Shown here: positions 1 through 14,941 of the stretch, piece after piece
How the letters are laid out: every line of letters begins with the position of its first letter
How positions within the stretch are numbered: position 1 is the first letter of the stretch
From: Caenorhabditis elegans
Lineage: Eukaryota; Nematoda; Chromadorea; Rhabditida; Rhabditidae
Length of the DNA: 64,000 nt
Direction of reading: 5' to 3'
NCBI RefSeq assembly: GCF_000002985.6
Contig: NC_003282.8
Coordinates: forward strand, 4,650,001-4,714,000
Made by a program: the position numbers and the translations under genes
The notes under the pieces: generated by a model
The model's input: the letters and a program-made list of their open reading frames with translations, nothing else
Told to the model about the DNA's origin: nothing
Database searches by the model: none

Positions 1-193
1 GTGAGCTCACTAGCTATTTTCTACAATTAAACAATAATGGAAAACCAAAATAAAATTTTATTCCAGATTCGCAGCTTCAATTCTAGTTCGTAGTTTTCCA
101 TTTTTCGGTTCTACTCTCTCTTTGGTGATCATTCTAGTAACTAGGTTGGCTTTGTTCATCAAGAAAAATAGATCTAATTGGAACATTTTCTAG

Positions 194-603
194 AGAATGG
201 AATAGGATATACGGTGGACTTTTGAGTCCAAATCTGAAAGCAACAATCAACTATTCGACCGTTATGAGAGATCACAGGTACATCTGAATTCTAGAAAATC
301 ACCTATTGTATATATATCCTATATATAGGCATATATTTTGACACTTAAAATAATTAAATTTCCAACTTTCTAATTCAGAGAATACATTCCGTTATACGAC
401 ATGGACTGGTTGTTCGGAGGAAGATACAAGCCGTACTATTATGGATGCACGGGACCTTCGAACAATCCGGACATGGAGAGAACGCCTGATGAGTGAGAAA
501 AAAGTTTTTTATTTTTTGAAAACGTTATCATTTTTGCAGCCCCGGAAGTCGTTCGCCGACGAAAGAGCGCAAGGAAGGAGAGGTTTTGAAGAAGGATGAC
601 TGA
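194..603 (+). CDS. C-terminal exons of an unidentified protein (5' end outside window)
   Basis: Three exons, 194-277, 379-492 and 540-603, join in phase with good AG acceptors and GT donors and end at TGA 601-603. The window itself begins with GTGAG, which looks like the donor of the preceding intron. The visible ~87 residues include YGGLLSPNLKATINYSTVMR, then a very aromatic stretch (IPLYDMDWLFGGRYKPYYYG), then a charged hydrophilic tail ending KKDD. I do not recognise the family and see no membrane segment or catalytic motif in this fragment. The tail looks disordered. The next gene, ubc-9, starts about 455 bp downstream on the same strand. Confidence 0.6.
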
Positions 604-1058
604 CTGGGCACTCTCATTCTCACACATTTTGCCGCGAATAAATATTATTTGAATTTCGCGCCCTTCGAATTTATAATTTTCTTGAATATTCTTTTGTGTG
701 CGCGCGAAAACTGCGAACCGTTTTGTAATTTTCTGTTGCATTCTGTCGAAATTAGTTTTCGTGTGCGACACCATTGCGAAATCGCGCGCCGCACTATGCA
801 ATTTATTGATCGATAATACGGGCGGTGCTCGCCCCCCTTTTCGTTTTTTGGCGCGATATCCTATTTTTGAACTTTTTCGAGAAATTTCTCTTTCTTATCG
901 ATCGGATTTCTGTTTGAAAAATCTAAAATAGTTCTGACAAGTGTCACGAACACGCTGTTTCGTTTGTTTACCTCTCTCTTCTTTTCTCGTTGTGCCTAAA
1001 ACTTCACTGTCCACTTCTCTTTTACAAATTTGATATTTTTCAGTGTAACCGAACAAAA
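604..1058. promoter_or_regulatory. Intergenic region upstream of ubc-9
   Basis: No coding potential is seen. The stretch has T-rich runs and several CG-containing words. It ends in a pyrimidine tract with a TTTTTCAG acceptor just before 1044, which fits SL1 trans-splicing of ubc-9. The 3' UTR of the preceding gene and the ubc-9 promoter must both lie here. Confidence 0.5.
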
Positions 1059-1919
1059 ATGTCGGGAATTGCTGCAGGACGCCTCGCGGAAGAAAGGAAA
1101 CACTGGCGAAAGGTGAGAATTTTATCATTACATGGCAAGTCGGGGCGATTTGTATTACAAAACCGCTTTAAATCGGTTAAATTCTAAAAATTATCGAAAA
1201 ATAGTTTGTTTTCATGCCCAAAACTCAACATTTTCAGGATCATCCATTCGGATTCATTGCCAAACCAGTCAAGAACGCCGACGGAACATTGAACCTCTTC
1301 AATTGGGAATGTGCAATCCCAGGGAGAAAGGATACGATTTGGGAAGGCGGATTATACAGAGTATGTGAAGCTAGAATTCGGAAATTATCATTTTTCGTTA
1401 ATTTATTGAGCTATAATATTCGTGAACTGTTTCTCTCAAAAACTGCTATTTGGAATACAACGATATTTATAAATCTAATTCAATTTTCTTTCAGATTCGG
1501 ATGCTCTTCAAGGACGATTTCCCGTCAACGCCACCAAAGTGCAAGTTCGAGCCACCACTCTTCCATCCAAATGTGTACCCATCAGGTTATTATTGCAGTC
1601 CAATAGTTATAATTAATTAATTGAATTCAGGTACCGTGTGCTTATCTCTTCTGGATGAAAACAAGGATTGGAAGCCGTCAATCTCAATCAAGCAACTTCT
1701 CATTGGAATTCAAGATTTGCTGAACCATCCAAATATTGAAGATCCAGCTCAGGCTGAAGCCTATCAGATCTACTGTCAGAATAGGTGAGTTTTTTTTATC
1801 TGAATATTATAAAAAAAATACACAAATGAATTTATTACAGGGCTGAATATGAGAAGCGAGTGAAGAAGGAAGCTGTGAAGTATGCTGCCGAACTCGTCCA
1901 GAAGCAAATGCTCGAGTAG
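1059..1919 (+). CDS. ubc-9: UBC-9, SUMO-conjugating E2 enzyme
   Basis: Five exons (1059-1112, 1238-1360, 1495-1585, 1631-1784, 1841-1919) encode 166 residues, typical for Ubc9. The N-terminus [14 protein letters not shown] and the active-site segment [15 protein letters not shown], with catalytic Cys93, match Ubc9 orthologues closely. The protein accepts SUMO (SMO-1 in worms) as a thioester from the AOS-1/UBA-2 E1 and passes it to substrate lysines, mainly in the nucleus. The [17 protein letters not shown] core and the C-terminal helix ending KQMLE are intact, with no sign of damage. The start is supported by an SL1-like acceptor 15 bp upstream. It heads a run of + strand genes, but the gap to the next gene (540 bp) is long for one operon. 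Confidence 0.98.
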
Positions 1920-2458
1920 ATGCTTGCTTCGTGGTAGTCGTCTATTCTATTCTCCTTTTTCCTCCCATCCTCATTTCATTTAGTTAACTATTTCTGTATG
2001 CGGCAACGATTGTTGACACAACTCGAAATTCGAGCACCGAAGCAACTTTTCTGATATCTTTTATTTCAATCTAACCAAAAGCTTTGTCGTGCCTGGTTTT
2101 TCATTTCGTGGTTGATGAAATTCGAGAGCTAGAACATTTCGATGACTTTTTCCAAATTTCGTGTGCACGCAAACCCAATCATTTTCCACTGGTCCATGGG
2201 CTGAGTAGTCTTTATTCTTTCAAAAGACTATTCCTCATCATTCTTACTCATTTTGATCTTCATCTTTCTTTTTATCCCGTTCTGTTTTCCATCTCTTTTC
2301 TCTTCCCCCCAATTCTCTTAAAATCAGGAGCACAATTTAATTGTTGACAAATCCCGTGTATTCCAATTTTCTAAATGGACTTGATTATATTTTTTTTCCC
2401 TCAACTTATTTGTATTTTGCAACTCAACCATGAACTGTTCATGTCAGATTCTCCAACA
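1920..2458. other. ubc-9 3' region and upstream region of the thioredoxin-like gene
   Basis: Pyrimidine-rich non-coding DNA. The ubc-9 3' UTR lies at the left. A TGTCAG acceptor about 12 bp before ATG 2459 could serve trans-splicing. No other gene is seen. Confidence 0.5.
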
Positions 2459-3071
2459 ATGTCCGAATTCATGAAAGGTGTGATGCTTCTGAAGCAAGAC
2501 TTGACTGAAGTTCCTGCCGAAGAAGCTCTGAAGGGCAAGGTGGCGAAATATTAGTGTGTAGTGAAAGATTTTAGAATATGACATTTAGGTTGTTGCTCTT
2601 TATTTTTCCGCGGGATGGTGTCCACCGTGTAAGCAGTTCACTCCGAAGCTAGTTGTGAGTGCTGAATCTAGATTTTCCGATTTTCCAATGAGTTTCCACA
2701 CCCTTCAGCGCTTCTACCATCATCTGAAGAAGGCTGGAAAGCCCATCGAAGTGGTTTTCTTCTCTCGTGATAGATCAAAGGCTGATCTTGAAGAGAACTT
2801 CACCGAGAAGCACGGCGATTGGCTCTGCGTCAAGTATGGAGACGACATTTTGACGTGAGATTTATCATTTTTAATTTCAGAGTCTCAAAAATAAATCATA
2901 ATTTTCAGACGATATCAATCAAAGTTCGAGATCAAGACGATCCCAGTGCTCCGAGTGATCAACGCAGCCGGCAAGATGGTCGTTGTGGATGGGAAGTCGG
3001 AGGTCGTCGACAAGGGAAAAGCCGACCCACAGGGACTCTTCGCTGCGTGGGAGGCAGCATGCAACAAGTGA
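2459..3071 (+). CDS. Thioredoxin-fold protein, nucleoredoxin-like
   Basis: Four exons (2459-2539, 2589-2654, 2709-2854, 2909-3071) encode 151 residues. The redox motif WCPPC lies at 37-41 within VALYFSAGWCPPCKQFTPKL. The WCPPC form and the following FSRD and W...Y segment are typical of nucleoredoxin/tryparedoxin-like proteins rather than classical WCGPC thioredoxins. The conserved cis-proline is in KTIPVLRVI. No signal peptide or membrane segment is visible, so a cytosolic or nuclear disulfide reductase is likely; the substrate is unknown. The gene lies 124 bp upstream of a good splice acceptor and 323 bp upstream of the standard psr-1 ATG, so it may be the first gene of an operon with psr-1. 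Confidence 0.9.
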
Positions 3072-3393
3072 AAATGTATATAATTATTTTCCATTTATTT
3101 AAACATTTATCTAGTAATTTTTTAAATAGATTTTTCCTACTAATAAATAATTAATTATCACGTAAATATTTATATTTTAATAGTTTTTCTCTAGGTTTGC
3201 CCGCCCTAGATTGTACCTGCCACGTCAACTGGATCAGAGCTCTGGTGAGATAAAAATGAATAAGTTTCGGCATTTCTATTTTAATAGACGACATGTTGTC
3301 GTTTGCCACAGAGTTTTTGGACGATATGAAGGTTTTTTTTAATGAAATGTATTGTTTCAAAAAAAAAATCAATGTTTTTTTCAGAGACAACTA

Positions 3394-5714
3394 ATGTCAT
3401 TAGGGCGAGATAGATACTCATTACCGCGTACTTATAAACGGGTTTCACATGCGAAGGACAAAGCGAGACCGGAGCTGAGAAAGTTCGGATGGGAGACTCT
3501 GGGATACTCGGAAAGCTTTAATCTGCCTCCATTTAGGGATAGTATTCAAAGGTTTTTTTTAGAGCTTCAGATTTCAAAATCGAGGAATTTAAATTTAAAA
3601 TTTCAGAGTTGATGGGAATAATCTTACCGTGGAGGAGTTCCGCCGAGATTTCGAAAGACCGAGAATCCCAGTTATTATCACTGGATTGACTGATAATTGG
3701 GCAGCTAAAGACAAGTGGACGGTTGAGGTATTGCCCAGATGCAAGAAAATGTGGATTTTAAAGCAAAGGCGGTATAAGGTCTCAACTCTTCCTTGCGATT
3801 TTTCGATTTTTTCCCATGAAAATCGGGAAAACGCGAGAAAAAACGATTGAAATTCAACCAGAGAATTACAGTATTCTTTTAAAGGGGCACACTTGTTTCC
3901 CGGAAAACTTTTCGGTCGCGGCGAGACCTGCGTCAAAAGCAGTATGCGCCTATAAACGAGTACTGTAATTTTCATCGAATTTTCTTTGATTTTTCATTGG
4001 TTTCTTCGAAGATCTTTGAATATTTTTGAGTTTCTACTCTTTTCACGTGATCTACTTCAGTTTTTTTTTCAATAGAAAATATTTTTTAACGACAAATTTG
4101 TGAAAATTCAATAGTATCATAAGAAAACTTGTTTTCACGGAAAAATTTCAGCCGCTGTGGGACCTGAAATCGTATTTTTGCGTCAAAAATCTAGTATTTT
4201 TTTCTCCATAACTGGCTAATAATTGAATTTGCAGCGCCTGTCGAAAAAGTACCGTAACCAAAACTTCAAATGCGGAGAGGACGACAATGGCAACTCGGTG
4301 AGAATGAAAATGAAGTACTACCATGACTACATGCTCAACAATAAAGACGACTCACCGCTCTACATTTTTGATAGCAGTTTTGCAGAGGTTTTTATACTAC
4401 CCATTGGCGAAATTTTGCGATTTTTGGACCAACTTGGTCCCGACACGATGTATTTTTGTTAAATGCAAAAATGTGTGCGCCTTTAATAGTACCATAATTT
4501 TAGAATCTCGTTGCAAATGATTTTATTGATTTTTCATAGTTTTTTGTGGCTTGTCATTCTTGACTTTTCAATATTGCCATTGAAAAACTATGAAAAATTG
4601 ATTAAAATTCGCGGCAGCAGCGAAAGTTTGGAATTACAGTACTCTTTAAAGGCGCACACCTTTTCGAATTTAACGAAAAATTGTCGTGACAAGACTCTAG
4701 GCTCCAAAACGTAAAATTTCGCGTATGAGTAAAAAAACTTCATATAATTAACCGATTTTTACAGAGACGAAAGACGAAAAAGTTATCGGAAGACTATTCG
4801 GTTCCAAAGTTCTTCGAAGACGATCTCTTCCACTATGCGGATGATAAGAAGAGACCTCCACATCGATGGTTTGTGATGGGACCAGCTCGTTCTGGAACTG
4901 CAATTCACATTGATCCACTCGGGACAAGTGCATGGAATTCGTTGCTTCAAGGTCACAAACGATGGGTTCTGATTCCTCCGATTGCACCACGTGATCTTGT
5001 GAAACCGATGGCTCATGAGAAGGGAAAACATCCGGATGAAGGAATCACGTGGTTTCAGACGGTCTATAAACGAGTTCGAAGTCCCAGTTGGCCGAAGGAA
5101 TACGCACCGATTGAATGTCGTCAAGGACCGGGAGAGACTATGTTTGTACCGTCTGGATGGTGGCATGTTGTTATCAATGAGGAATACACAATTGCAGTGA
5201 CTCACAACTATTGCTCTGTCGAGAATTTGCATCTTGTATGGCCGAAAACTGTGAAGGGAAGGCCCAAGTTGAGCAAGCATTGGGTCAAAAGGTACTAAAA
5301 TATCCAAAAAATGTTTGGAAATCGATAAAAAAGATGATAAAAATCAAAGTACGGCACGGAAAAGTGGACGTGGTTTAGAACGAAAGCGCGGCATTTTCAA
5401 TACTTGCCAAAAAGTTTTTTTACAAACTAAGACATAAGAAAAAGTAAATTCCTCAATCTTTAAATTTCAGGCTCACAGAGCAACGTCCCGAGCTTCTCGA
5501 AATTATCAAATCGGCTTCTGAAATCCCGCTCTATGATATGAACGAGTCTTCAAGTGATTCTTCAAGCTCTTCCTCATCATCTGACGATTCTTCTGATGAA
5601 TCTGATTGTGATGATAGTGGGCGATGTGGTGGACGAAAACGGAAGAACGACGATCGATCGAATGAGTGTCCGGAGAAAATGAGCACTACTTATTTTCAGA
5701 ACTCGCTAGTTTAA
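3394..5714 (+). CDS. psr-1: PSR-1, JMJD6-family JmjC oxygenase
   Basis: Five exons (3394-3551, 3607-3727, 4235-4387, 4765-5291, 5471-5714) give 400 residues. The JmjC domain contains the Fe(II) ligands H192 and D194 (AIHIDP) and H278 (VPSGWWHVV), all intact. Family members are nuclear 2-oxoglutarate-dependent lysyl hydroxylases, with arginine demethylase activity also reported; the worm protein was studied as a phosphatidylserine receptor for apoptotic-cell clearance. The C-terminus has a poly-Ser/Asp tract followed by a basic patch ([10 protein letters not shown]), as in JMJD6. Introns 2 and 3 carry foldback repeats. The start used sits nine bases after a TTTTTTTCAG acceptor. Upstream in-frame exons (3195-3244, 3288-3331) could extend the N-terminus; see findings. 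It converges on the collagen gene with 115 bp between stops. Confidence 0.96.
4430..4735. repeat. Foldback repeat of the GCGCCTTTAA family (psr-1 intron 3)
   Basis: The left half carries GTGCGCCTTTAATAGTACC and TTTTTCATAG. The right half carries the inverse: CTATGAAAAA, then ACAGTACTCTTTAAAGGCGC. The copy ends with a degenerate version of the family terminus (GAGACC..GGTACCGTA). A diverged relative sits in intron 2 around 3870-3970. The same family recurs at least six more times in this window. Confidence 0.75.
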
Positions 5715-5829
5715 GCTTTTAAAAAAATTAAATTCCAAATTTCCTAACCGTTGTTATATTATTTTACATTTGTTTCATCTCTGTTCTATGAACACACATT
5801 TATTTGGAATATTCAGATTTAAACACGAA

Positions 5830-7587
5830 TTAAACTTGTTCGAATTTGAAGCTATCGTATGTTTGTTCCTCTTGATGCGTCTCCACAACCTTTTCTCTCT
5901 TCGACTTGTCTCCTCCGTCACCATATCCGGTTTCTGGCACCTCTTGCGAGATGACGGATGATTCGACAAGTGCTTCTCTCTTTGGACATGGACAATAGGC
6001 GGCGTCTGATCCAGGAATTCCCGGCTCTCCTGGACCTCCTGGCGTCCCCATTGGTCCAGGCATTCCTGGCTTTCCTGGTGGTCCAGCTGGTCCTGGTAGG
6101 CCATCAGGTCCTTCTTCGGCGACTCCCGGTGGTCCGACTGGTCCTGGTGCTCCACGTGGTCCTGGGTAGCCGGCTGGTCCGGGCTCTCCGAGCTGATACC
6201 GTACTCCTGGCATTCCTTGTCTTCCGTGGGTTCCTGGTGCTCCCTTTGATCCGGCTTGTCCCGGATCTCCCGCTGGTCCAGGTGGTCCAGGACGTCCCAT
6301 GTTGCCTGGTCGACCACCCATTCCATCTCTACCCTGTGGTCCTGGTTCTCCAACGGATCCCGGTGCTCCACGTGGTCCGGGTGCTGAAAATTCAGAGTTT
6401 AGTTTACTATTAGAAATGAAACAACAAATCGAAAATGGAAGAGTGTTCTTACGTCCAGCTGGGCATTTGATGCAAGTATCATCGTTTCTCATCATCTTCG
6501 TAAGCTCGGATCCAGACATTCCATGGGGCCCGGAGGCTCCAGGCTCTCCAGGCTTTCCGTCCATTCCTGCTGGGCCTGGTGGTCCAGGAGGTCCAGGAGG
6601 ACATTGGTTTTGAGAAAGACAGTCTGAAATTGAAGAAATGGAAGAATGGCCGTGAGAAATCTCTGACACGTCCCTGTGTCGATTTACGCAGACTGTGTAC
6701 TCCTCGAGGAGAAGATTTTACTTTTTTTTCAATTAATCTCATTTTTGTAACATGTTTCGTTTTTGAAAAAGATTAAATAGGCTATTTAAACTGTCCAGGT
6801 CTCGACACGGATGATTTTTGTTAAATTTGAAAACGTGTGCGCCTTTAAAGATTACTGTAATTTTTAACTTTCGCTGATGTGGAATTTACTTCGATTTTTC
6901 ATAGTTTTTTGATAAAAATAAATGTATTTATATGAAAACTTTTTTAAAAATGCAGTTTTTAAACCAATTTGGAAAAAATGAAAAAAATCTGAATAAACGA
7001 AAGTTTGAAACTACAGTACTCTTTAAAGGCGCGCACCTTTTTGCATTTAACGAAATGTTGTCGTGTTGAGACCAGGTACCGTATTATTACGACAAAATCG
7101 GTTAATTTCGCGTCAGGTTAATAGAAGTTTCAGTTTTTTTAGCAGTAAATTATTTAATTTTCACCTAATAATACGATATATATAAATTTATACTCAAGTT
7201 GAATGTGCGATTTAAATTTTCAGTCTAAAAAAGTACAAAAAGTACTGTTATCCACGTTCTCCACGGTCATTTGTATATTATACTACAGTCTAAAAATCCT
7301 CTGTAAAACTTACTACAATGAGCCGGAAGATCGGAACGCTTCTGACGAACGGTGGCCGAGTTGCTGACGAGGAGCTCTGACTTGAATTTCTTGTCATTCA
7401 AGAACACCACCTCATTCCAAGCATCATCAGTTCGTCCCTGTCCCTCTTTGAAGCTCAACAAGGAATCATCCAAAAATTGATTGATATCCTCACACACCGA
7501 AGCGGCAAAAAATGCACAAAACGAGATGCACGCAACGCTCACCAGGACACTTGTCCAGGTGGCAATCGCCGCGTTGTCTACAGTCAT
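5830..7587 (-). CDS. Cuticle collagen (nematode COL family)
   Basis: Exons on the minus strand: 7587-7314, 6623-6453, 6383-5830; about 332 residues. An N-terminal hydrophobic segment (residues ~8-31) acts as signal-anchor. It is followed by a non-collagenous region ending in a furin-type site RQKR, then a CNCLSQNQC cluster and Gly-X-Y blocks interrupted by a Cys-containing spacer ([10 protein letters not shown]). A Cys pair (YCPCPK) and an unusually long ~50-residue acidic, non-collagenous tail close the protein. Cuticle collagens trimerise in hypodermal ER, are cleaved at the RxxR site, secreted and cross-linked. A foldback repeat fills intron 1. I cannot assign a col- number. The long Gly-rich open frame on the opposite strand is a shadow. 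Confidence 0.93.
6793..7125. repeat. Foldback repeat, GCGCCTTTAA family (collagen intron 1)
   Basis: The element begins with CAGGTCTCGACACGG and GTGTGCGCCTTTAAAGA. It ends with the inverse ACTCTTTAAAGGCGCGCAC and GTTGAGACCAGGTACCGTA. It is a MITE-like palindrome with an AT-rich centre and no coding capacity. Confidence 0.8.
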
Positions 7588-7888
7588 AGTTCTAGACGAC
7601 GAAAATGGAAAGAAATGGCAAAGTGACGGTGGACGATGTCTTTATAGAACGAAGATGGGGGAAAGTACAAGAAGCTAAATCTAAAACCGGTTTGTGTGGT
7701 TGCATGTATGGATAACGAGGTGTGGAAGCAGTTTGGCATGTTCGATGGCGGTTTTGGATGACAGCGAGATGGAGGAAGAACAGTTGCGCAATGAAACGAA
7801 AAAGGATATATTGGATTCGTATATCAAAGGGGAACACGAGAAGGGATTAATCCAATTTATTATGGAAGCGCAGAAAAATGCGCATTAT

Positions 7889-8101
7889 TGAGGTCGAGGT
7901 GCAAGCGCGCTCCAGGTGAAAACGCTCCGCCCCTAAACGTTGGGTCTCGTTAGGTGTTGGCGGCAAAATAAAAAAAACAAACGTTTCAAGTTATTATTTT
8001 TTAATGTCCAAATTGATTATATACAAGCCAAAACCTAACGAGACCCAAAGTCTGGAGGCGGAGCATTTTCATTATGGCGTTGGAGCACGTTTGCACCTCA
8101 A
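7889..8101. repeat. Palindromic element (~70-bp arms)
   Basis: The left arm reads GAGGTCGAGGTGCAAGCGCG through CGCTCCGCCCC to GGGTCTCGTTAGGT. The right arm is the imperfect inverse, from ACCTAACGAGACCCAAAG through GGCGGAGCATTTTC to GTTTGCACCTCA. The AT-rich loop has no coding potential. It looks like a non-autonomous foldback element. Confidence 0.8.
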
Positions 8102-8190
8102 ATTCAAAAGTCGCATTTTTCTGTATCCCTTTTTCGAATTTTGTTAGGTTGTTGGAAATTCGGCTAGTTTTCTACACAATTACTTGAAAT

Positions 8191-8499
8191 TAATGGGGAT
8201 ATGCAAAAAGGGGATCTGCGAAAAGAGGAGATACGAAAAGGGGAGCTGGCACTGTGCCAAACGCACAAACCGCTTTTTTATTCTCATTCAGCGCACGACT
8301 TTTTTTTTGTATTTTTCGCTAAACAACGCGCGATGCGTAATAACGGAGTGTGGTTATAACAAAGTCGTGCGTTGGATGAGAATAAAAAAGCGTTTTGTGC
8401 GTTTGGCACAGTGCCAGCTCCCCTTTTCGTATATCCCTTTTCGCAGATCCCATTTTTGCAGATCCCCTTTTCGTTCTGCTCCCCTTTTCGTGGGGCCTC
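8191..8499. repeat. Palindromic element built from AAAAGGGGA units (copy 1)
   Basis: The left arm has repeated AAAAGGGGATCTGCG-like units and ends in GGCACTGTGCCAAACGCAC. The right arm is the inverse and ends in CTCCCCTTTTCGTGGGGCCTC. The left terminus is missing, so this copy is 5'-truncated relative to the copy at 52082-52457. Confidence 0.85.
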
Positions 8500-9122
8500 A
8501 AATTAATCACGTGTAACAGCCACATTAACTGAGATCGTGGCGAGACCCGCAGCGTGTGCCTTTAATGTGGTATCAGGTCTCGAAACGAATAAAAATGCGC
8601 CTTTAAGAAGTACAGTAGTTTCAACTTTAGTTATTTTCTATGCGTTTTCTTATTTATAAATTATTGTCGAAACTTGTCACTGTATTTTTGACTAAAAACC
8701 GCAAAAATTCATTGATCAGGTTTTTCCATGTTTGGCTTCCCTTGCAATCCATACCTTAATCCTTAAACCTCATTTCTCTCGAACGGAGCTAGGAACAAGG
8801 GAAAACCTTTTCTCGGGGGAGCGCAGCGACCCGAGAATGGGATGTTTTCCCGTGACAGCGGAGTGAGAGAGACAGTAGCAAACTAAAGGCGCAGGCATTT
8901 TCCTCCGGCACGGGTCTCGCCGCGACAAGCGCCCCGCGGGCGCTGCGGCGCCTGTTTCTCCTCATTCTACGTGTGCAATCCTTAAAATCCATACCGACGA
9001 TCCTCAACTTTTTACATTAAAACCAATATCCTTGTTTCTAAATTCTCAATTAATTTACACTTTTATTGCTGTAAAACAAAACAAAACAAAAAACTCAAAA
9101 CAACTATTTTCTGAGATCGAAA

Positions 9123-9517
9123 TTAGGACGTCACTTGTCCGGGATGCTTGTCGGGACGATTTTTTCGAACGAGAAATTTCATTTTCCGGTTCATGTCCTC
9201 GTTGAAAATCGCCGTTGATGCTTCCATCGACAGTGTTTTTCGTTGCATGTAGGGCTTCTGATAGAATTGAGTGCGGCGAATGATTTTCAGCATTCCTTCT
9301 GAATCCATCAATCTGAAATTATTTCAATCTTGAAATTATGTTCTGGGAATTTTTCCAAAGAAAACCTGTTAAGAAGTCCGAAAGCTCCATCGACATCATT
9401 GTTCTGCACCATTACTGTTCGAGTTGCGAATCTTGGATGTGAATTCCAAATTCCTTTGAAAAGTTTAATCGCGAACGGCTGAGAAATCGTTCCTCTCCAG
9501 GTGAATTGACGTACCAT
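9123..9517 (-). CDS. mrps-21: Mitochondrial small ribosomal subunit protein bS21m (MRPS-21)
   Basis: Two minus-strand exons, 9517-9366 and 9312-9123, encode 113 residues. The family signature RTVMVQNNDVDGAFGLLNR, then IIRRTQFYQKPY, EASTAIFNEDMNRK and FLVRKNRPD, matches animal MRPS21. The protein belongs to the small subunit of the mitochondrial ribosome. The start was chosen as the ATG directly after a TTTTAAAG acceptor; an upstream in-frame ATG six codons away lies in the acceptor tract. It starts 178 bp downstream of the stop of the cox-like gene on the same strand, a spacing that fits an SL2 trans-spliced operon. Confidence 0.93.
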
Positions 9518-9695
9518 CTTTAAAACAATTATCAAAAAAATTCTAAATGAAAAACCGAATCGAACATTTATCTTTCATGGATGGATAAACCACATTTGAC
9601 AGCGAATAAAATTGAGAAAAAGCGAAGAGAAAACAAGAATCGATTTATTGTTGTTCTCAAAAGTCTACACAATGGCTCGTGGCATAATATTACTT

Positions 9696-10200
9696 CTACT
9701 GTCTGCGGGCGGCAACACGGGCGTCAATCTCTTCTTGGACTTCTGGGGAGAGAGCATTATCCGGTCTTGGGCGAAGACTATCAAGTCTGAAGAGGACGGA
9801 AGTTGGGTATGCCATGAAAGCGACGCAGATGAGTCCGTAAAGGGCAACCTGAAAAAATTGGTGTTATAGTGAATAATATGGATATCTGGATAAATATGTT
9901 TTTGAGCAGCTAAATTAAAAGTGAGACAAATTTCAAAACTGTATCTTTTAGTTCAGAAATTAATTTTTCAAATCCATTCAAACGAATGTACAAACTGAAA
10001 TTTAGTTTTTTTTGGTGAGCTAGTGGTATTTTAAGTTTTACTGCTCACAAGGATAAGTTCAAGACATTTAGCAAATAAAAAATTACCTTCTCGCTGACAG
10101 AGGTGAAACGGAGTGGTGGGGTCGAGTCAACTCCCTTGTGAAGCGAGCGACGGATGACATGTTGGCTTCTAGCCAAGGAGAGCACAGCACGGTTCAGCAT
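9696..10200 (-). CDS. Small mitochondrial inner-membrane protein, cytochrome c oxidase subunit VIIc/VIII-like
   Basis: Exons 10200-10087 and 9848-9696 on the minus strand encode 88 residues. The N-terminus is basic and lacks acidic residues (MLNRAVLSLARSQHVIRRSL), as expected of a mitochondrial presequence. One hydrophobic helix (KVALYGLICVAFMAYPTSVL, ~39-58) follows, then a short charged tail. Layout and size resemble small COX subunits such as VIIc or VIII; that assignment is inference from architecture, not a recognised signature. An acceptor TTGCAG lies one base before the ATG. It is the upstream partner of mrps-21 in a probable two-gene mitochondrial operon. Confidence 0.75.
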
Positions 10201-11008
10201 CCTGCAATAAATCGTTTAAATTTACAGAGTAATTGAGCAAGCATGATAATCCATAGAAAACGAAACAGAGAATACGATTCAGGCGGTTATAAAAACAGAA
10301 ACTATACGAAAATCGTTAATTCTACACAATGAATCAAAAAATTATTTGATTTTGCTAATGGATGAAGCTTGAAAGCTGAAAAATAGTAAAAATCTGCTTA
10401 AAAAATAATCGGCAGGCTGTGAGAGGTTAAAGGCGCAGAGACGGCTGACGGAAAACAAAAACAATCGTTGCGAGACCAGCCGCTTGGCTACGTGCCAAGT
10501 GTGAGAATACGGAAGGTGAGAAAGACGGAGACACTGCGAAGCGAGTGAACGGTGAATGCGAGACACCAAAACCCGGAAGTGGACAGGCAGAAATTGATTT
10601 TCTCGTTAAAAATTTTTTGTATTCAGAATTGCAATCAATTCAACTAATCAATATTGATATTTTCATCTTAAAGTTTATCTACTAATTAGTATTTAATCCC
10701 ACAAACTCGTAAATTTCATCGCGACTCACGTTCCCCCGTTTCGCAGTGTCTCTTGTTTCGCATGCTGCGTCTCGTTTCTCTTCTTCTTCACATCTCCTCG
10801 AGGCTTACAGTTTTTTCAGCATATATTTCAGTTTTCCATCATTTTTCTGGAGTTTTTTATTGAAAAATGTTGTAACAGAAATAAATTTAAACATTTCGAA
10901 GCTATTTTCATGTTATTTTGTCCGTTGTTTCCCTTTCAATCGACTATTCGTTGAAGTTTTCGAGTTTTCCGTTAAAAATCGTTGTTTTCCAGAATCTACA
11001 CATTCCAA
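10201..11008. promoter_or_regulatory. Divergent promoter region between the cox-like/mrps-21 pair and jmjd-1.2
   Basis: About 800 bp separate two oppositely transcribed units. A diverged GC-rich repeat lies at 10420-10570 (TTAAAGGCGCAGAGACGG, GCGAGACCAGC). The region ends with TTGTTTTCCAG before 10993, a trans-splice acceptor for jmjd-1.2. No gene is seen. Confidence 0.55.

Positions 11009-14941
<3,933 letters not shown>

Larger units (their letters stand above)
7588..9122. other. Collagen promoter and repeat-rich intergenic region
   Basis: The collagen promoter should lie just right of 7587. Beyond about 7880 the DNA is mostly repeats: a palindrome at 7889-8101, an AAAAGGGGA-type palindrome at 8191-8499, and a GC-rich stretch with GGTCTCGCCGCGAC near 8920 related to the foldback family. 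No gene is supported; the short open frames here are translations of repeat arms. Confidence 0.6.

Noticed and set aside
5958-6613. Long + strand ORFs opposite the collagen
   Set aside because: Shadows of Gly-X-Y repeats; the minus-strand gene has full exon structure and family motifs.
8184-8525. ORFs over the AAAAGGGGA palindrome as small proteins
   Set aside because: Both strands give mirror-like open frames from the repeat arms; the second copy at 52082 does the same.
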